A DNA stretch of 64,000 nt, taken from contig NZ_JAHKRC010000011.1 of assembly GCF_019345465.1 (NCBI RefSeq), forward strand, positions 62,001 to 126,000. Reading direction: 5' to 3'. A model generated the notes under the pieces. That model was not told where the DNA came from, ran no database searches, and saw only the letters and a program-made list of their open reading frames with translations. The DNA is from Pseudomonas sp. NKUCC02_KPG (GTDB lineage: Bacteria > Pseudomonadota > Gammaproteobacteria > Pseudomonadales > Pseudomonadaceae). This document shows, piece after piece, positions 1-7,853 of this stretch; position 1 is the stretch's first letter; each line of letters opens with the position of its first letter. The translations under genes and the position numbers were made by a program.

Positions 1-983
1 TCGATGCCCGTGACCTTCAGCTTGGTCGAGGTGACGGAGCCTTGGTAGCGGGCAAAGCCCAATTGCGCAAGGTGATTGGCGCAGACCTTGGCCTGTTCGA
101 ACAGGGGAGCCACCAGGCCATAGGCGATACCGCGATGGCTGGCGCATTCACCGATGGCGTAAATGCGCGGGTCGTAGGTTTGCAGGGTGTCGTTGACCAG
201 AATCGCGCGGCTGCACGGGATGCCTGCACGCTCTGCCAGTTCGATGTTGGGGCGAATGCCTGCAGCCATCACCACCAGGTCGGCAGGGATGATCTGGCCG
301 CTCTTGAACTCCACCGACCCGACCCGGCCATTGCCCGCGTCGTGCAGGGCGCTGGTCTGCTCGCACAACCGAAAATGCAGGCCGCTGGCTTCGAGGGCGT
401 CTTGCAGCAGTTGGCCGCTGACCCGGTCCAGCTGGCGATCCAGCAGCCATTCGCCGTTGTGGATCACGGTCACATGCATGCCGCGCAGCATCAGGCCGTT
501 GGCTGCTTCCAGGCCGAGCAGGCCGCCCCCGATGACCACCGCATGGGTGTGGGTTTTGGCGGTGTCGATCATGGCCTGGGTGTCGGCAATGTCGCGGTAG
601 CCGATGACGCCGTCCAGGGTGTTGCCCGGGATCGGCAGAATGAACGGCGATGAGCCGGTGGCGATCAGCAGGCGATCGTATTCGGCCTCGGTGCCGTCGT
701 CGGCAATGACCCGACGTTTTACCCGGTCGATCGTCACCACTCTGCGGTTGAGCAGCAGCGTGATGTTGTTGTCCAGATACCAGTCCAGATCGTTGAGCAC
801 GATCTCATCAAAGGTCTGTTCACCGGCCAGTACGGGGGACAGCAGGATGCGGTTGTAGTTGGCATGGGGTTCGGCGCCGAAGACCGTGATGTCATAGAGC
901 TCGCTGCTCAGCTTGAGCAATTCTTCCAGGGTACGAACCCCGGCCATGCCGTTGCCGATCATCACCAGTTTTAGTTTTTTCAT
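1..983 (-). CDS. nirB: Nitrite reductase large subunit NirB (N-terminal part, cut by window edge)
   Basis: FAD/NAD(P)H-dependent subunit of the cytoplasmic assimilatory nitrite reductase (nitrite to ammonium). Only the first ~327 codons are present. The protein opens with MKKLKLVMIGNGMAG, a GxGxxG-type dinucleotide motif of the pyridine nucleotide-disulfide oxidoreductase fold. A second nucleotide-binding motif (VVIGGGLLGLEAA) follows, then the end-of-domain stretch GECASHRG. The sirohaem/Fe-S half would lie beyond base 1. The start at 983 has GGAGA at good spacing. It is the last gene seen in the nasS-nasT-nasA-kinase-nirB block and follows its own sigma54 promoter and antiterminated leader. 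Confidence 0.95.
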   Translation of the reverse strand, partial: MKKLKLVMIGNGMAGVRTLEELLKLSSELYDITVFGAEPHANYNRILLSPVLAGEQTFDEIVLNDLDWYLDNNITLLLNRRVVTIDRVKRRVIADDGTEAEYDRLLIATGSSPFILPIPGNTLDGVIGYRDIADTQAMIDTAKTHTHAVVIGGGLLGLEAANGLMLRGMHVTVIHNGEWLLDRQLDRVSGQLLQDALEASGLHFRLCEQTSALHDAGNGRVGSVEFKSGQIIPADLVVMAAGIRPNIELAERAGIPCSRAILVNDTLQTYDPRIYAIGECASHRGIAYGLVAPLFEQAKVCANHLAQLGFARYQGSVTSTKLKVTGI

Positions 984-1028
984 CAGGTTCTCCGCGGCCA
1001 TGCTCGACAAATCGTACGCAAACAAAAA

Positions 1029-1086
1029 AGGTGTCCCGCCAGTTACCTGGCGAGGACACCTTTGTCCTTGTCCCGTTCTCTCGGGA
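1029..1086 (-). promoter_or_regulatory. NasT (ANTAR)-type antitermination leader of nirB
   Basis: Read on the minus strand, two small hairpins with six-base loops precede an intrinsic terminator. Hairpin 1 (1086-1071) has the stem TCCCG/CGGGA with loop AGAGAA. Hairpin 2 (1068-1053) has the stem AGGAC/GTCCT with loop AAAGGT. The terminator (1061-1029) pairs AGGTGTCC and CGCCAG with CTGGCG and GGACACCT and runs into T6. Hairpin 2 uses the 5' half of the terminator stem, so the two are mutually exclusive. Both loops have A at position 1 and G at position 4, the known ANTAR-target signature. With nasT nearby, nitrate-dependent antitermination of nirB is the natural reading. Confidence 0.85.
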
Positions 1087-1138
1087 AACCTGTTCTTCGT
1101 CGTTGAAGACCGGGTTTTATGATTGATGAAAGAGCTAA

Positions 1139-1154
1139 TGCAGCGGTTGTGCCA
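1139..1154 (-). promoter_or_regulatory. Sigma54 (-24/-12) promoter of nirB
   Basis: The minus strand reads TGGCACAACCGCTGCA, with the invariant GG and GC separated by exactly ten bases, matching the RpoN consensus TGGCAC-N5-TTGCA closely. Transcription would begin near 1128, about 40 nt upstream of the first hexaloop hairpin, giving a ~145 nt leader before nirB. RpoN dependence fits NtrC-controlled nitrogen assimilation. Confidence 0.75.
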
Positions 1155-1250
1155 AGTTGCCAGGGCCTGTGTTTAAAGGGCGATGAAATGTTGAGGTGAG
1201 GGTTTTATGCACCGAATGAAAGCGCCGCGCCCGATGTTGGAGCGTTACGC

Positions 1251-1338
1251 CTGTAGTCGCTGACGAGTAGAACGAGGCTGCGATCGATGTGCCGCATCAC
1301 ACCGATCGCAGCCTCGCACGGCTCGTCAGCGACTACAG
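1251..1338. repeat. REPIN-like palindrome (TGTAGTCGCTGACGAG family)
   Basis: Long imperfect palindrome between the kinase and nirB. The outer arms CTGTAGTCGCTGACGAG (1251-1267) and CTCGTCAGCGACTACAG (1322-1338) are perfect complements, and the inner arms GAGGCTGCGATCG and CGATCGCAGCCTC also pair. The same repeat family forms the tandem array at 17.5-18.0 kb. Confidence 0.85.
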
Positions 1339-1354
1339 GGTTTTCGAGCGGCTG

Positions 1355-3025
1355 TCAGGTGTGAAGCAGCAAAAACATCAGCACCAGATTGATCAACAAC
1401 GACATCAACGCCACCGCCCGCCACACCATCAGCGGCTCTCGCTCCAGCAAGGGTCTGGGGCGTACGTTCAGGCTCTGGCGTTCGCCCTGCTCCAGTTGCA
1501 GCAACCACTCTTCGGCAGTTTCAAAACGCAGCTGCGGATCGGCTGCAACACCGCGTTCCAGGCTGTGGGCAATCCATTCCGGCAGGTCGGGGCGGTATCG
1601 GCTGGCGCTCACCGGCACGCCAAAGCGCGGGCGCTGGAAAGCTTCGATTTCACCGTAGGGATAATGCCCGGTCAGCAGGTAATACAGGGTCACGCCCACG
1701 GCATACAGGTCCTGTCGGGCGGCGGGTTTTTCGCCGCGAAAGGCTTCCGGAGCGATGTAGCTGGGAGTACCGGGCAGCGCCGATGGCAGATCCTCAGACA
1801 GGCCCGGGCAGTAGGCCAGCCCGAAGTCCAGCACGCGCAGCTCGCCGTCGTCACCCAGCAGCACATTGTGCGGCTTGATATCGCGGTGAAAAATCTGCCG
1901 CCGGTGCAGCAGCCCTACGGCCCGCAGCAGGCGCTCGGCCAGGTCCAGCCATTGCGCCAGGGGCAGTGGCCCATCCTTGGCAAAGAGTTTTTCCAGGGTA
2001 ATGCCAGGGTATTCACGCATTACGTAGTACAGATGCTGACGCTGATTGGCCGGGTGTACTTCAGGAAAGTGCCGCCCGGCCACCCGCTTGAGAAACCATT
2101 CCTCCGACAGCAAGGCCTGCCCTGCCTGATGATCGTCGTGCAGGCGGGCCGGCAGGGTTTTCAGCAGCCAGGGCTGTTGTTGTGCGTCCCGTACCCGGTA
2201 GAGCAGTGATTGCTGACTCTGGCCCAGATGGCTTTCGACCTGCCAGCCCTCAAAGTGCTGCCCAGGCCTCAGGGCGGGGGGCAATGGCCATTGCTGCAAT
2301 TGCATCAAGGCATCGCCGATGTCGCTCTCGCCCAGGGTGTCGACCCTTACCAGCAGGGCACTGGCGTTGTCCTGGCTGCCTGCCCGATGCGCGGCATTGA
2401 CCAGGGTGCTGGCGGCGCTTTGCAGGTCGGGCAGGTCACGCACAATGGCGGCGATGGCGGTATCGCCCAATGTTGACCAGACGCCGTCACTGAGCAGCAC
2501 AAAGGTCTCGTCCTGACGCAGCGGCCCATCAAGGAAATCCACCACCAGATGTTGATCAAGCCCCAGCGCCCGCTTGAGCACATGCTGCATGCCCGGCTGA
2601 TCCCAGACGTGATCTTCGCTGATGCGCTGCAAGGTCTCGCCGTGCCAGCGGTACACCCGGCAATCGCCGACATGGGCCAGGGTAAACCGCCTGCCGCGCA
2701 GCACCAGGGCACTGACCGTGGTCAGCAGCGGTTGCCCGCCGCCATTGGCCTGTAGCCAGCGGTTTTGCGCGAGCAGCAAGCGCTCCAGTGCCTGGGCCAC
2801 GCTCCAGGTTTCAGGCGTGGCGTAATAGTCCAGCGCCAGCGCCTGCAAGGTCGAACGGGCCGCCAGCCCGCCATCGGCGCATTGGCTGACACCATCGGCG
2901 ATGGCGAACAAATAGCCTTTGCTCGCGGCCAGCAGCGGCACCGGCGTGACCTCGCGCAGCGCGTCCTGATTCTCGGCGCGCGGGCCGATGGCGCTGGCGT
3001 GGGCGAAGCTCAGTTGCAGGCTCAT
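1355..3025 (-). CDS. Fused PP2C-type phosphatase / Ser-Thr protein kinase
   Basis: 556-residue bifunctional signalling protein. Residues ~1-235 are a PP2C phosphatase with metal-binding acidic motifs (RAENQD, ADG at 43-45, GDCRVYR at 120-126, LLSDG near 181, QDN near 220). Residues ~255-515 are a Hanks-type kinase with a likely ATP lysine K289, the catalytic loop HRDIKPHN (380-387) and DFG at 400-402. The last ~20 residues form one transmembrane helix (ALMSLLINLVLMFLLL), so it should be membrane-anchored. It starts 7 bp after the transporter stop, so it is translated with it. The same order (nasA-kinase-nirB) is known in P. aeruginosa. A role in tuning nitrate uptake or reduction is inferred. 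Confidence 0.9.
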   Translation of the reverse strand: MSLQLSFAHASAIGPRAENQDALREVTPVPLLAASKGYLFAIADGVSQCADGGLAARSTLQALALDYYATPETWSVAQALERLLLAQNRWLQANGGGQPLLTTVSALVLRGRRFTLAHVGDCRVYRWHGETLQRISEDHVWDQPGMQHVLKRALGLDQHLVVDFLDGPLRQDETFVLLSDGVWSTLGDTAIAAIVRDLPDLQSAASTLVNAAHRAGSQDNASALLVRVDTLGESDIGDALMQLQQWPLPPALRPGQHFEGWQVESHLGQSQQSLLYRVRDAQQQPWLLKTLPARLHDDHQAGQALLSEEWFLKRVAGRHFPEVHPANQRQHLYYVMREYPGITLEKLFAKDGPLPLAQWLDLAERLLRAVGLLHRRQIFHRDIKPHNVLLGDDGELRVLDFGLAYCPGLSEDLPSALPGTPSYIAPEAFRGEKPAARQDLYAVGVTLYYLLTGHYPYGEIEAFQRPRFGVPVSASRYRPDLPEWIAHSLERGVAADPQLRFETAEEWLLQLEQGERQSLNVRPRPLLEREPLMVWRAVALMSLLINLVLMFLLLHT

Positions 3026-3032
3026 GACGGCT

Positions 3033-4244
3033 TTACACGCGGGCTGCGGTCACGGCAGCCGAGCCCCAGGTGGTTCTCCAGCGGCGCTTGACCCCATGCA
3101 GGCCAAACCAGGCCAGCACTCCCAGGCTGGCGAACAACCACAAGGCCAGCTGATAACTGCCGGTGCTTTGCTTGATTGCCCCCATGCCTGCGGCCAGGGC
3201 GAAACCGCCGATACCACCGGCCATCCCGATCAAACCGGTCATGACGCCGATTTCACGACGAAAACGCTGCGGCACTAATTGGAATACTGCACCGTTACCG
3301 GCACCCAGACCCAGCATGGTGCAGACGAAAAGTGCCAGTGCGGCGTAGGAGTTTGGCAGGTTGAAGCCCACTGCCGCGATGCTGATGGTCGCTACGGTGT
3401 ACATGCCCAGCAGGGTGCGAATCCCGCCGAAACGGTCCGCCAGAGCGCCGCCCAAAGGTCGCATCAAACTGCCACCAAAGACGCAGGCTGCTGTGTAGTA
3501 ACCGGCGGTGATCGGGCTCAGCCCGTATTGATCGTTGAAATAGCCGGGCAGGGCGCTGGCCAGGCCGATAAAGCCACCGAACGTCACACTGTAGAAAAAC
3601 ATGAACCACCAGCTGTCGCGGTCGCCCAGGGCCTTGAAATAATCACCCATGGACTTGGCTTTAGGCCGCTCGGGAGCGTTCCTGGCCAGCCCGGCAAATA
3701 CGAATATGCACAGCACCAGCGGGATCAGGGCAAAACCGAACACATTGCTCCAGCCGTAGGCGGCGGCGAGCAGCGGGGCCAGCAGGGCGGCGAACACCGT
3801 GCCCGAGTTGCCTGCACCGGCAATGCCCATCGCCTTGCCCTGGTGCTGTGGCGGATACCACTGCGAGGCCAGCGGCAGCGCCACGGCGAACGAGGCGCCC
3901 GCCATGCCCAGGAACAGCCCCAGCAGCAGGGCTTGTTCGTAGCTGTGAATGCCGTGCTTCCAGGCGACGAACAGCGCACCGATCACGATGACCTGACCGA
4001 TCAGCCCGGCGGTTTTCGGTGACAGGCGATCCGCCAGCAGGCCCATGACAAAGCGCAGCAAGGCCCCGGCCAGGATCGGCGTGGCCACCACCAGCCCGCG
4101 TTGTTGGGTGGTCAGGTGCAGGTCGGCGGCGATTTGCACCGCCAGCGGCCCGAGCAGGTACCAGACCATAAAGCTCAGGTCGAAATAGAGAAAGGCTGCG
4201 AACAGGGTCGGGGTATGGCCGGATTTCCAGAAGCTTGAATTCAT
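3033..4244 (-). CDS. nasA: Nitrate/nitrite transporter, MFS family (NasA/NarK-like)
   Basis: About 403-residue inner-membrane permease with twelve predicted hydrophobic segments and NarK/NasA-type glycine-rich signatures (GAGNSGT and GLGAGNGAVFQLVPQRF). It imports nitrate for assimilation. The start at 4244 (MNSSFWKSG) is preferred over an in-frame codon 12 bp upstream because GAGGTG lies at correct spacing. It is preceded by a sigma54 promoter and a NasT-type leader and followed closely by the phosphatase/kinase and then nirB. Confidence 0.92.
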   Translation of the reverse strand: MNSSFWKSGHTPTLFAAFLYFDLSFMVWYLLGPLAVQIAADLHLTTQQRGLVVATPILAGALLRFVMGLLADRLSPKTAGLIGQVIVIGALFVAWKHGIHSYEQALLLGLFLGMAGASFAVALPLASQWYPPQHQGKAMGIAGAGNSGTVFAALLAPLLAAAYGWSNVFGFALIPLVLCIFVFAGLARNAPERPKAKSMGDYFKALGDRDSWWFMFFYSVTFGGFIGLASALPGYFNDQYGLSPITAGYYTAACVFGGSLMRPLGGALADRFGGIRTLLGMYTVATISIAAVGFNLPNSYAALALFVCTMLGLGAGNGAVFQLVPQRFRREIGVMTGLIGMAGGIGGFALAAGMGAIKQSTGSYQLALWLFASLGVLAWFGLHGVKRRWRTTWGSAAVTAARV

Positions 4245-4303
4245 CGCGCACCTCAACGGTTAATCGTTTCGAGAAGGAGTCATGAGCCAGCAGGGCCAAA
4301 ACG

Positions 4304-4387
4304 AAAAAACGCCGCTACCTGATCCGCGATGGGCGAATGAGGTCAGCGACGTCTTTGTCTTGGGTGTGGCAACCGCCGTTGGTTACC
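4304..4387 (-). promoter_or_regulatory. NasT (ANTAR)-type antitermination leader of nasA
   Basis: On the minus strand, hairpin 1 (4387-4368) pairs GGTAACC with GGTTGCC around loop AACGGC. Hairpin 2 (4359-4348) pairs GAC with GTC around loop AAAGAC. The intrinsic terminator (4351-4304) pairs CGTCGCT and ACCT with AGGT and AGCGGCG and ends in T6. Both hexaloops have A1 and G4, and hairpin 2 shares bases with the terminator stem. The arrangement matches the independent leader in front of nirB, which strongly supports function. Confidence 0.85.
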
Positions 4388-4401
4388 GGTAGGGATTGCT
4401 T

Positions 4402-4417
4402 AGCGAGAAGTGTGCCA
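4402..4417 (-). promoter_or_regulatory. Sigma54 (-24/-12) promoter of nasA
   Basis: The minus strand reads TGGCACACTTCTCGCT, with GG and GC ten bases apart. The predicted start of transcription near 4391 lies just upstream of the first hexaloop hairpin (4387). This places the whole antitermination leader at the 5' end of the transcript, as expected for a working riboregulator. Confidence 0.75.
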
Positions 4418-4431
4418 ACCCAGAGGGGGTG

Positions 4432-5007
4432 TCAGCCCAGCAACTCGCTCATGGCAATGATCTGTTCCGCGACCTGAATCAGCTTTTGCTGACGGCTCAT
4501 GGCCTGGCGGCGCATCAGGGTGTAGGCCTCTTCTTCGTTGCAGCTTTTCATTTTCATCAACAGGCCCTTGGCCAGTTCGATGCGCTTGCGCTCTGCCAAC
4601 TGCTGGTCCCGGGCGTGCAGTTGGGCGCGCAGGGCCTGGTCGCTTTCAAAGCGGGCCATGGCCACATCGAGAATGGGCTGCAAACGTTGTGCGTGAATGC
4701 CTTCGACGATGTACGCACTGACCCCGGACTTGATTGCCTGGCGCATCACGCCGGGGTCGTGCTCGTCGGTGAACATTACAATTGGCCGTGGCTGGTCTCG
4801 AGAAACCAGCACCACTTGTTCCATCACATCGCGGCTGGGTGACTCGGTATCGATCAGAATCACATCCGGGCGCACCGTTTCGACGCGCGCGGGCAGGTCG
4901 ATGGTCAGGCCTGATTCGTCGATCACCTCAAAGCCGGCTTCGCTCAGCGCAGCTTTGAGGCGGCCGACTTTTTTAGCCGTGTCGTTGATCAGCAAGATAC
5001 GCAGCAT
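4432..5007 (-). CDS. nasT: NasT, ANTAR-domain antiterminator response regulator
   Basis: 191 residues. The N-terminal receiver-like domain (MLRILLINDTAKKVG...) is followed by a linker helix and a C-terminal ANTAR RNA-binding domain from about residue 130 (AERKRIELAKGLLMK ... EAYTLMRRQAM). NasT binds two-hexaloop leader RNAs and prevents termination when released by NasS in the presence of nitrate or nitrite. It lies 13 bp downstream of nasS. Two matching target leaders are in this window, ahead of nasA and nirB. Confidence 0.95.
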   Translation of the reverse strand: MLRILLINDTAKKVGRLKAALSEAGFEVIDESGLTIDLPARVETVRPDVILIDTESPSRDVMEQVVLVSRDQPRPIVMFTDEHDPGVMRQAIKSGVSAYIVEGIHAQRLQPILDVAMARFESDQALRAQLHARDQQLAERKRIELAKGLLMKMKSCNEEEAYTLMRRQAMSRQQKLIQVAEQIIAMSELLG

Positions 5008-5020
5008 GGGCAGGCTCCAG

Positions 5021-6232
5021 TCAACGACGGGCTAGAAGGGGAGCGCTGGCGCTCATGGCATGCAGCGCAAAGCTTCGTGCATAGCCTGCGGGGTCAGAGC
5101 CGTCCCACACCTTGCCGTCGATCAGTTGGCTGCTGCGCATGTCGGCTCCACTGGCGTTCACACCCACAGCGCTGGCGGCATCGCGGTACAGCGCCAGTTG
5201 CTGAACCTGACGGGCGACACCGAGGTAATCCGGGTCGTCGCGCAACAAGCCCCAGCGGCGGAACTGGGTCATGAACCACATGCCGTCGGACAAGTAGGGC
5301 AGGTTGACCTCACCGTCGCCATGAAAGCGCAACGGGTGGGGGTCTTGCCAGTGATTGCCCAGGCCATCGCTGTAATCGCCCAGCAAACGCGGCGCGATGC
5401 ACTCGACGGGTGCATTCAGGTACTCGGGGGCGCTCAGCAACTGTGCGGTACTGCGACGGTTTTCGTCGCTTTGCTCGATAAAACGGCTGGCTTCGAGAAT
5501 CGCCATGACCAGCGCCCGGGCGGTGTTGGGGTACTGCTCGACGAAGGCGCGGGTACAGCCCAGGACTTTTTCCGGATGATCGGGCCACAGGGCCTGAGTG
5601 GTGGTGAGGGTGAACCCCATATTGTGTTCCACCGCACTGGCGGCCCAGGGCTCGCCGACGCAAAACCCGTCAATCCGTCCGGCTTGCAAGTGCGCGACCA
5701 TCTGTTGCGGCGGCACCACCACGCTGTCGACATCTTGCAAAGGGTGAATGCCCTGACTCGCCAGCCAGTAATACAGCCACATGGCATGAGTTCCCGTGGG
5801 AAAAGTCTGGGCGAAAGTCAGTTTTGCGCGACTTTGGTGCACGTGTTGTTGCAGTGCCTCAGGACGGATCACGCCTTGGGCCTGCAAGCCGTGGGAGAGG
5901 TTGAGGCTCTGGCCGTTTTGATTGAGCCCCATCAGCACGGCCATGTCGTTGGCTGCCACGCCGCCAATGCCCAGGTGCACGGCGTAGATCAGGCCGTACA
6001 GACTGTGGGCGGCGTCGAGCTGGCCGCTGACCAGATTGTCCCGCAGGCTGGCCCAGGACGACTGGCGCTTGAGGTTAAGGGTCAGGCCGAAGGGCTGGGC
6101 GAAGCCTTGAGTGGCGGCCACCACCACCGAGGCGCAATCAGTGAGGGCCATAAAACCCAGGTTGATTTCGGTTTTTTCCGGGGCATCGCTGCCGTTGACC
6201 CAGGCCAGAGGGCCGGCGAGTGATTCGTTCAT
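5021..6232 (-). CDS. nasS: NasS, nitrate/nitrite-responsive NasT antagonist
   Basis: About 403 residues, related to the NrtA/CmpA periplasmic nitrate/bicarbonate-binding proteins but with no signal peptide (it begins MNESLAGPLAWVNG), so it is cytoplasmic as expected for NasS. It carries the family segments LGFMALTDCASVVVA, GVAANDMAVLMG and GFCVGEPWAA. It sequesters NasT until it binds nitrate or nitrite. An alternative GTG start lies 12 bp upstream. First gene of the nasST operon, behind a sigma54 element. Confidence 0.93.
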   Translation of the reverse strand: MNESLAGPLAWVNGSDAPEKTEINLGFMALTDCASVVVAATQGFAQPFGLTLNLKRQSSWASLRDNLVSGQLDAAHSLYGLIYAVHLGIGGVAANDMAVLMGLNQNGQSLNLSHGLQAQGVIRPEALQQHVHQSRAKLTFAQTFPTGTHAMWLYYWLASQGIHPLQDVDSVVVPPQQMVAHLQAGRIDGFCVGEPWAASAVEHNMGFTLTTTQALWPDHPEKVLGCTRAFVEQYPNTARALVMAILEASRFIEQSDENRRSTAQLLSAPEYLNAPVECIAPRLLGDYSDGLGNHWQDPHPLRFHGDGEVNLPYLSDGMWFMTQFRRWGLLRDDPDYLGVARQVQQLALYRDAASAVGVNASGADMRSSQLIDGKVWDGSDPAGYARSFALHAMSASAPLLARR

Positions 6233-6268
6233 GGGAGGCAGCACCTTGGCAAAAGCATACTGCGAGGG

Positions 6269-6284
6269 TGCAAGGCATATGCCA
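6269..6284 (-). promoter_or_regulatory. Sigma54 (-24/-12) promoter of nasST
   Basis: The minus strand reads TGGCATATGCCTTGCA, with GG and GC ten bases apart, 37 bp upstream of the nasS start. Together with the two similar elements at nasA and nirB it makes the whole block RpoN-dependent in outline. Confidence 0.72.
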
Positions 6285-6345
6285 GAGGGGTTAACCCAGT
6301 TGAAATCCTGTTTTTACAGGGCTCTGGATTTGCCGTAACTCAAGA

Positions 6346-6585
6346 TCAAAGGTCATCCAGTGTCACCTTGAGCCTTTGCGGCGCAGCCAGGCGTTCGCGC
6401 ACGGTATTGATGAGGGCTTCGTCTTCTTCTGTCACCAGCATGGGGCGAAAGGGCAGTTGGCCGCGTTCGGCCACGTACTGGAATGCCTGGCGGACCAGTT
6501 CCGAGGGGGTGACACCCAGGCGCTCAAGTTCCTGGTAAGCGCGAGCTTTGAGTTCATCGTCGATGCGGATATTGATGGAGGCCAT
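6346..6585 (-). CDS. RelB/DinJ-family antitoxin (no partner toxin adjacent)
   Basis: 79-residue ribbon-helix-helix protein beginning MASINIRIDDELKARAYQEL, the N-terminal DNA-binding signature of DinJ/RelB antitoxins, followed by a toxin-binding acidic tail. An in-frame ATG at 6615 with a GAGG site at good spacing would add ten residues. A perfect palindrome just upstream is a likely autoregulatory site. The space between its stop and nasS (about 110 bp) is too small for a RelE/YafQ toxin, so it appears to be an orphan antitoxin. Confidence 0.8.
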   Translation of the reverse strand: MASINIRIDDELKARAYQELERLGVTPSELVRQAFQYVAERGQLPFRPMLVTEEDEALINTVRERLAAPQRLKVTLDDL

Positions 6586-6598
6586 GGCTTTGACTCGT

Positions 6599-6618
6599 GT
6601 AATGACATTTGTCATTAC
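6599..6618. promoter_or_regulatory. Palindromic operator of the RelB-like antitoxin
   Basis: Perfect inverted repeat GTAATGAC-ATTT-GTCATTAC lying 13 bp upstream of the MASINI start, the usual place for RHH antitoxin autorepression. It overlaps the alternative upstream start codon. Confidence 0.65.
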
Positions 6619-6830
6619 ACTTGCCTCTGCCCGTTTCTTTTGCAAGTGCCATTGGGCGGTTGAGTGGTCTGCGTTGTTCATATGTTCTGAAGACATTAAG
6701 CCGCCATAGGCACAAACCAGCCCCGGGCTTAACTTGACACGGATTGTGTTAAACGAAACCGCCCGCACACTGTTCGATTTTGCGACAGTAGCGCTCGCTT
6801 TACCCATGCATCTGATCACCCGAATTCATC

Positions 6831-6940
6831 TTGTGTTGCGCTCGGTGTTGCGCAATAATCGGCCCACTACTCAGCCCCGTACGCAGTGATTCAGTTCGCT
6901 GGCCGTTGGGGTGAAAAAACCGGCCCAGGGCCGGTTTTTT
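6831..6940 (+). ncRNA. Candidate short RNA or attenuated leader ahead of the NYN gene
   Basis: A promoter-like pair TTGTGT (6831-6836) and AATAAT (6854-6859) has an ideal 17-bp spacer. A perfect intrinsic terminator follows at 6914-6940 (AAAAAACCGGCCC-A-GGGCCGGTTTTTT). The predicted transcript is about 75 nt from ~6866 and contains no start codon with a clear reading frame. It could be a small RNA or the attenuated 5' leader of the downstream NYN gene, which starts 22 bp after the terminator. No known sRNA family was recognised. Confidence 0.45.
6914..6940 (+). terminator. Intrinsic terminator upstream of the NYN gene
   Basis: Self-complementary CCGGCCC/GGGCCGG hairpin with a 1-nt centre, flanked by A6 and T6, so it could act in both directions. 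Confidence 0.8.
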
Positions 6941-6961
6941 CGTTTCCAGGGATAGGAAATC

Positions 6962-7651
6962 TTGCGTACAGCGTGCTTTGTAGACGGCTACAACGTGTTT
7001 TACGGCCTGCTGGCCGGCACTCCGTACAAGTGGCTGGATCTTCCTGCCCTGCTGGCTCATATCATCCGTATCGAACACTGCGACAGCACGCTTGCTGCTG
7101 TGAGTTTTTTCACCTCCGGCGTCAAACCCTCATTGGCCAGCCGTGGCATTGCCTAAAAAGAGGCCCAGGACACCTACATTCGTGCGCTGATATCACGGGG
7201 TGTCGATGTGTATTACGGACGTCACCAGCTTGAATCAGGCAAGGCGCCGCGTTTTGTTGATAAGGCCACTGCGGCGTCCAGAGATGACCAGGTTGAGATC
7301 TGGAAGCTTGAAGAGAAAGAGACGGACGTTCATATCGCCATCAGTATGTACCGGCTTGCGGCCCGGCAGGCCGCGTTACCACTTGAACTGCGTGTAGAGC
7401 AGCTTGTCCTGGTATCTGCCGATACCGATATGACCCCGGCTTTAAGGGCGCTCAGGGAGGATTTCCCCGGACTGCAGCTAGGAGTGATCCTGCCTCACCG
7501 TGAGGGCATTCAGCGAACGGCTCCGGGTTCGTTGAAGCAGTACGTGAACTGGATGCGACAGGTGGTCACTAACGCCGAACTGGCCCGGTATCAGTTCCCT
7601 GCACGTATACCCACCCGCAAAAAACCAGCCGACAAACCAGCCTACTGGTGA
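6962..7651 (+). pseudogene. NYN-domain (PIN-like RNase) protein interrupted by an in-frame stop
   Basis: One reading frame encodes a NYN/LabA-like nuclease of about 229 codons but is split by TAA at 7154-7156. The first part (TTG start, AGGA upstream) begins RTACFVDGYNVFYGLLAG, with the catalytic aspartate of the FVDGYNV motif. The second part, in the same frame, carries ETDVHIAISMYRLA and the acidic motif LVSADTDMTPALRAL. Both halves are typical of one NYN domain, so the stop is internal. Either it is a nonsense pseudogene or the stop is read through. The context TAAAAAGAGG is not a recognised recoding signal. Confidence 0.8.
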
Positions 7652-7853
7652 GCCTTTAGCTTCTGGTTTCAGGTTCATTCACTTAATCAGTTATGACCTT
7701 ACAACCAAAAAACTTATAACTATTTAAAGTCGTTAAAACGGGTTGAGTTCTATAAAAGTGCTCATCTATCTTTAGATTAAATAGTGATTAGTCAGCGCTG
7801 CTTTTATGCCTTTATGATCTGTCCACAACAACTCGTGAGGCAGGAGTGGCGCA

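Noticed and set aside
1251..1338. Possible CRISPR or terminator at the palindrome before nirB
   Set aside because: A single REPIN-type palindrome without spacers or a T-run; the real terminator is at 1029-1061.
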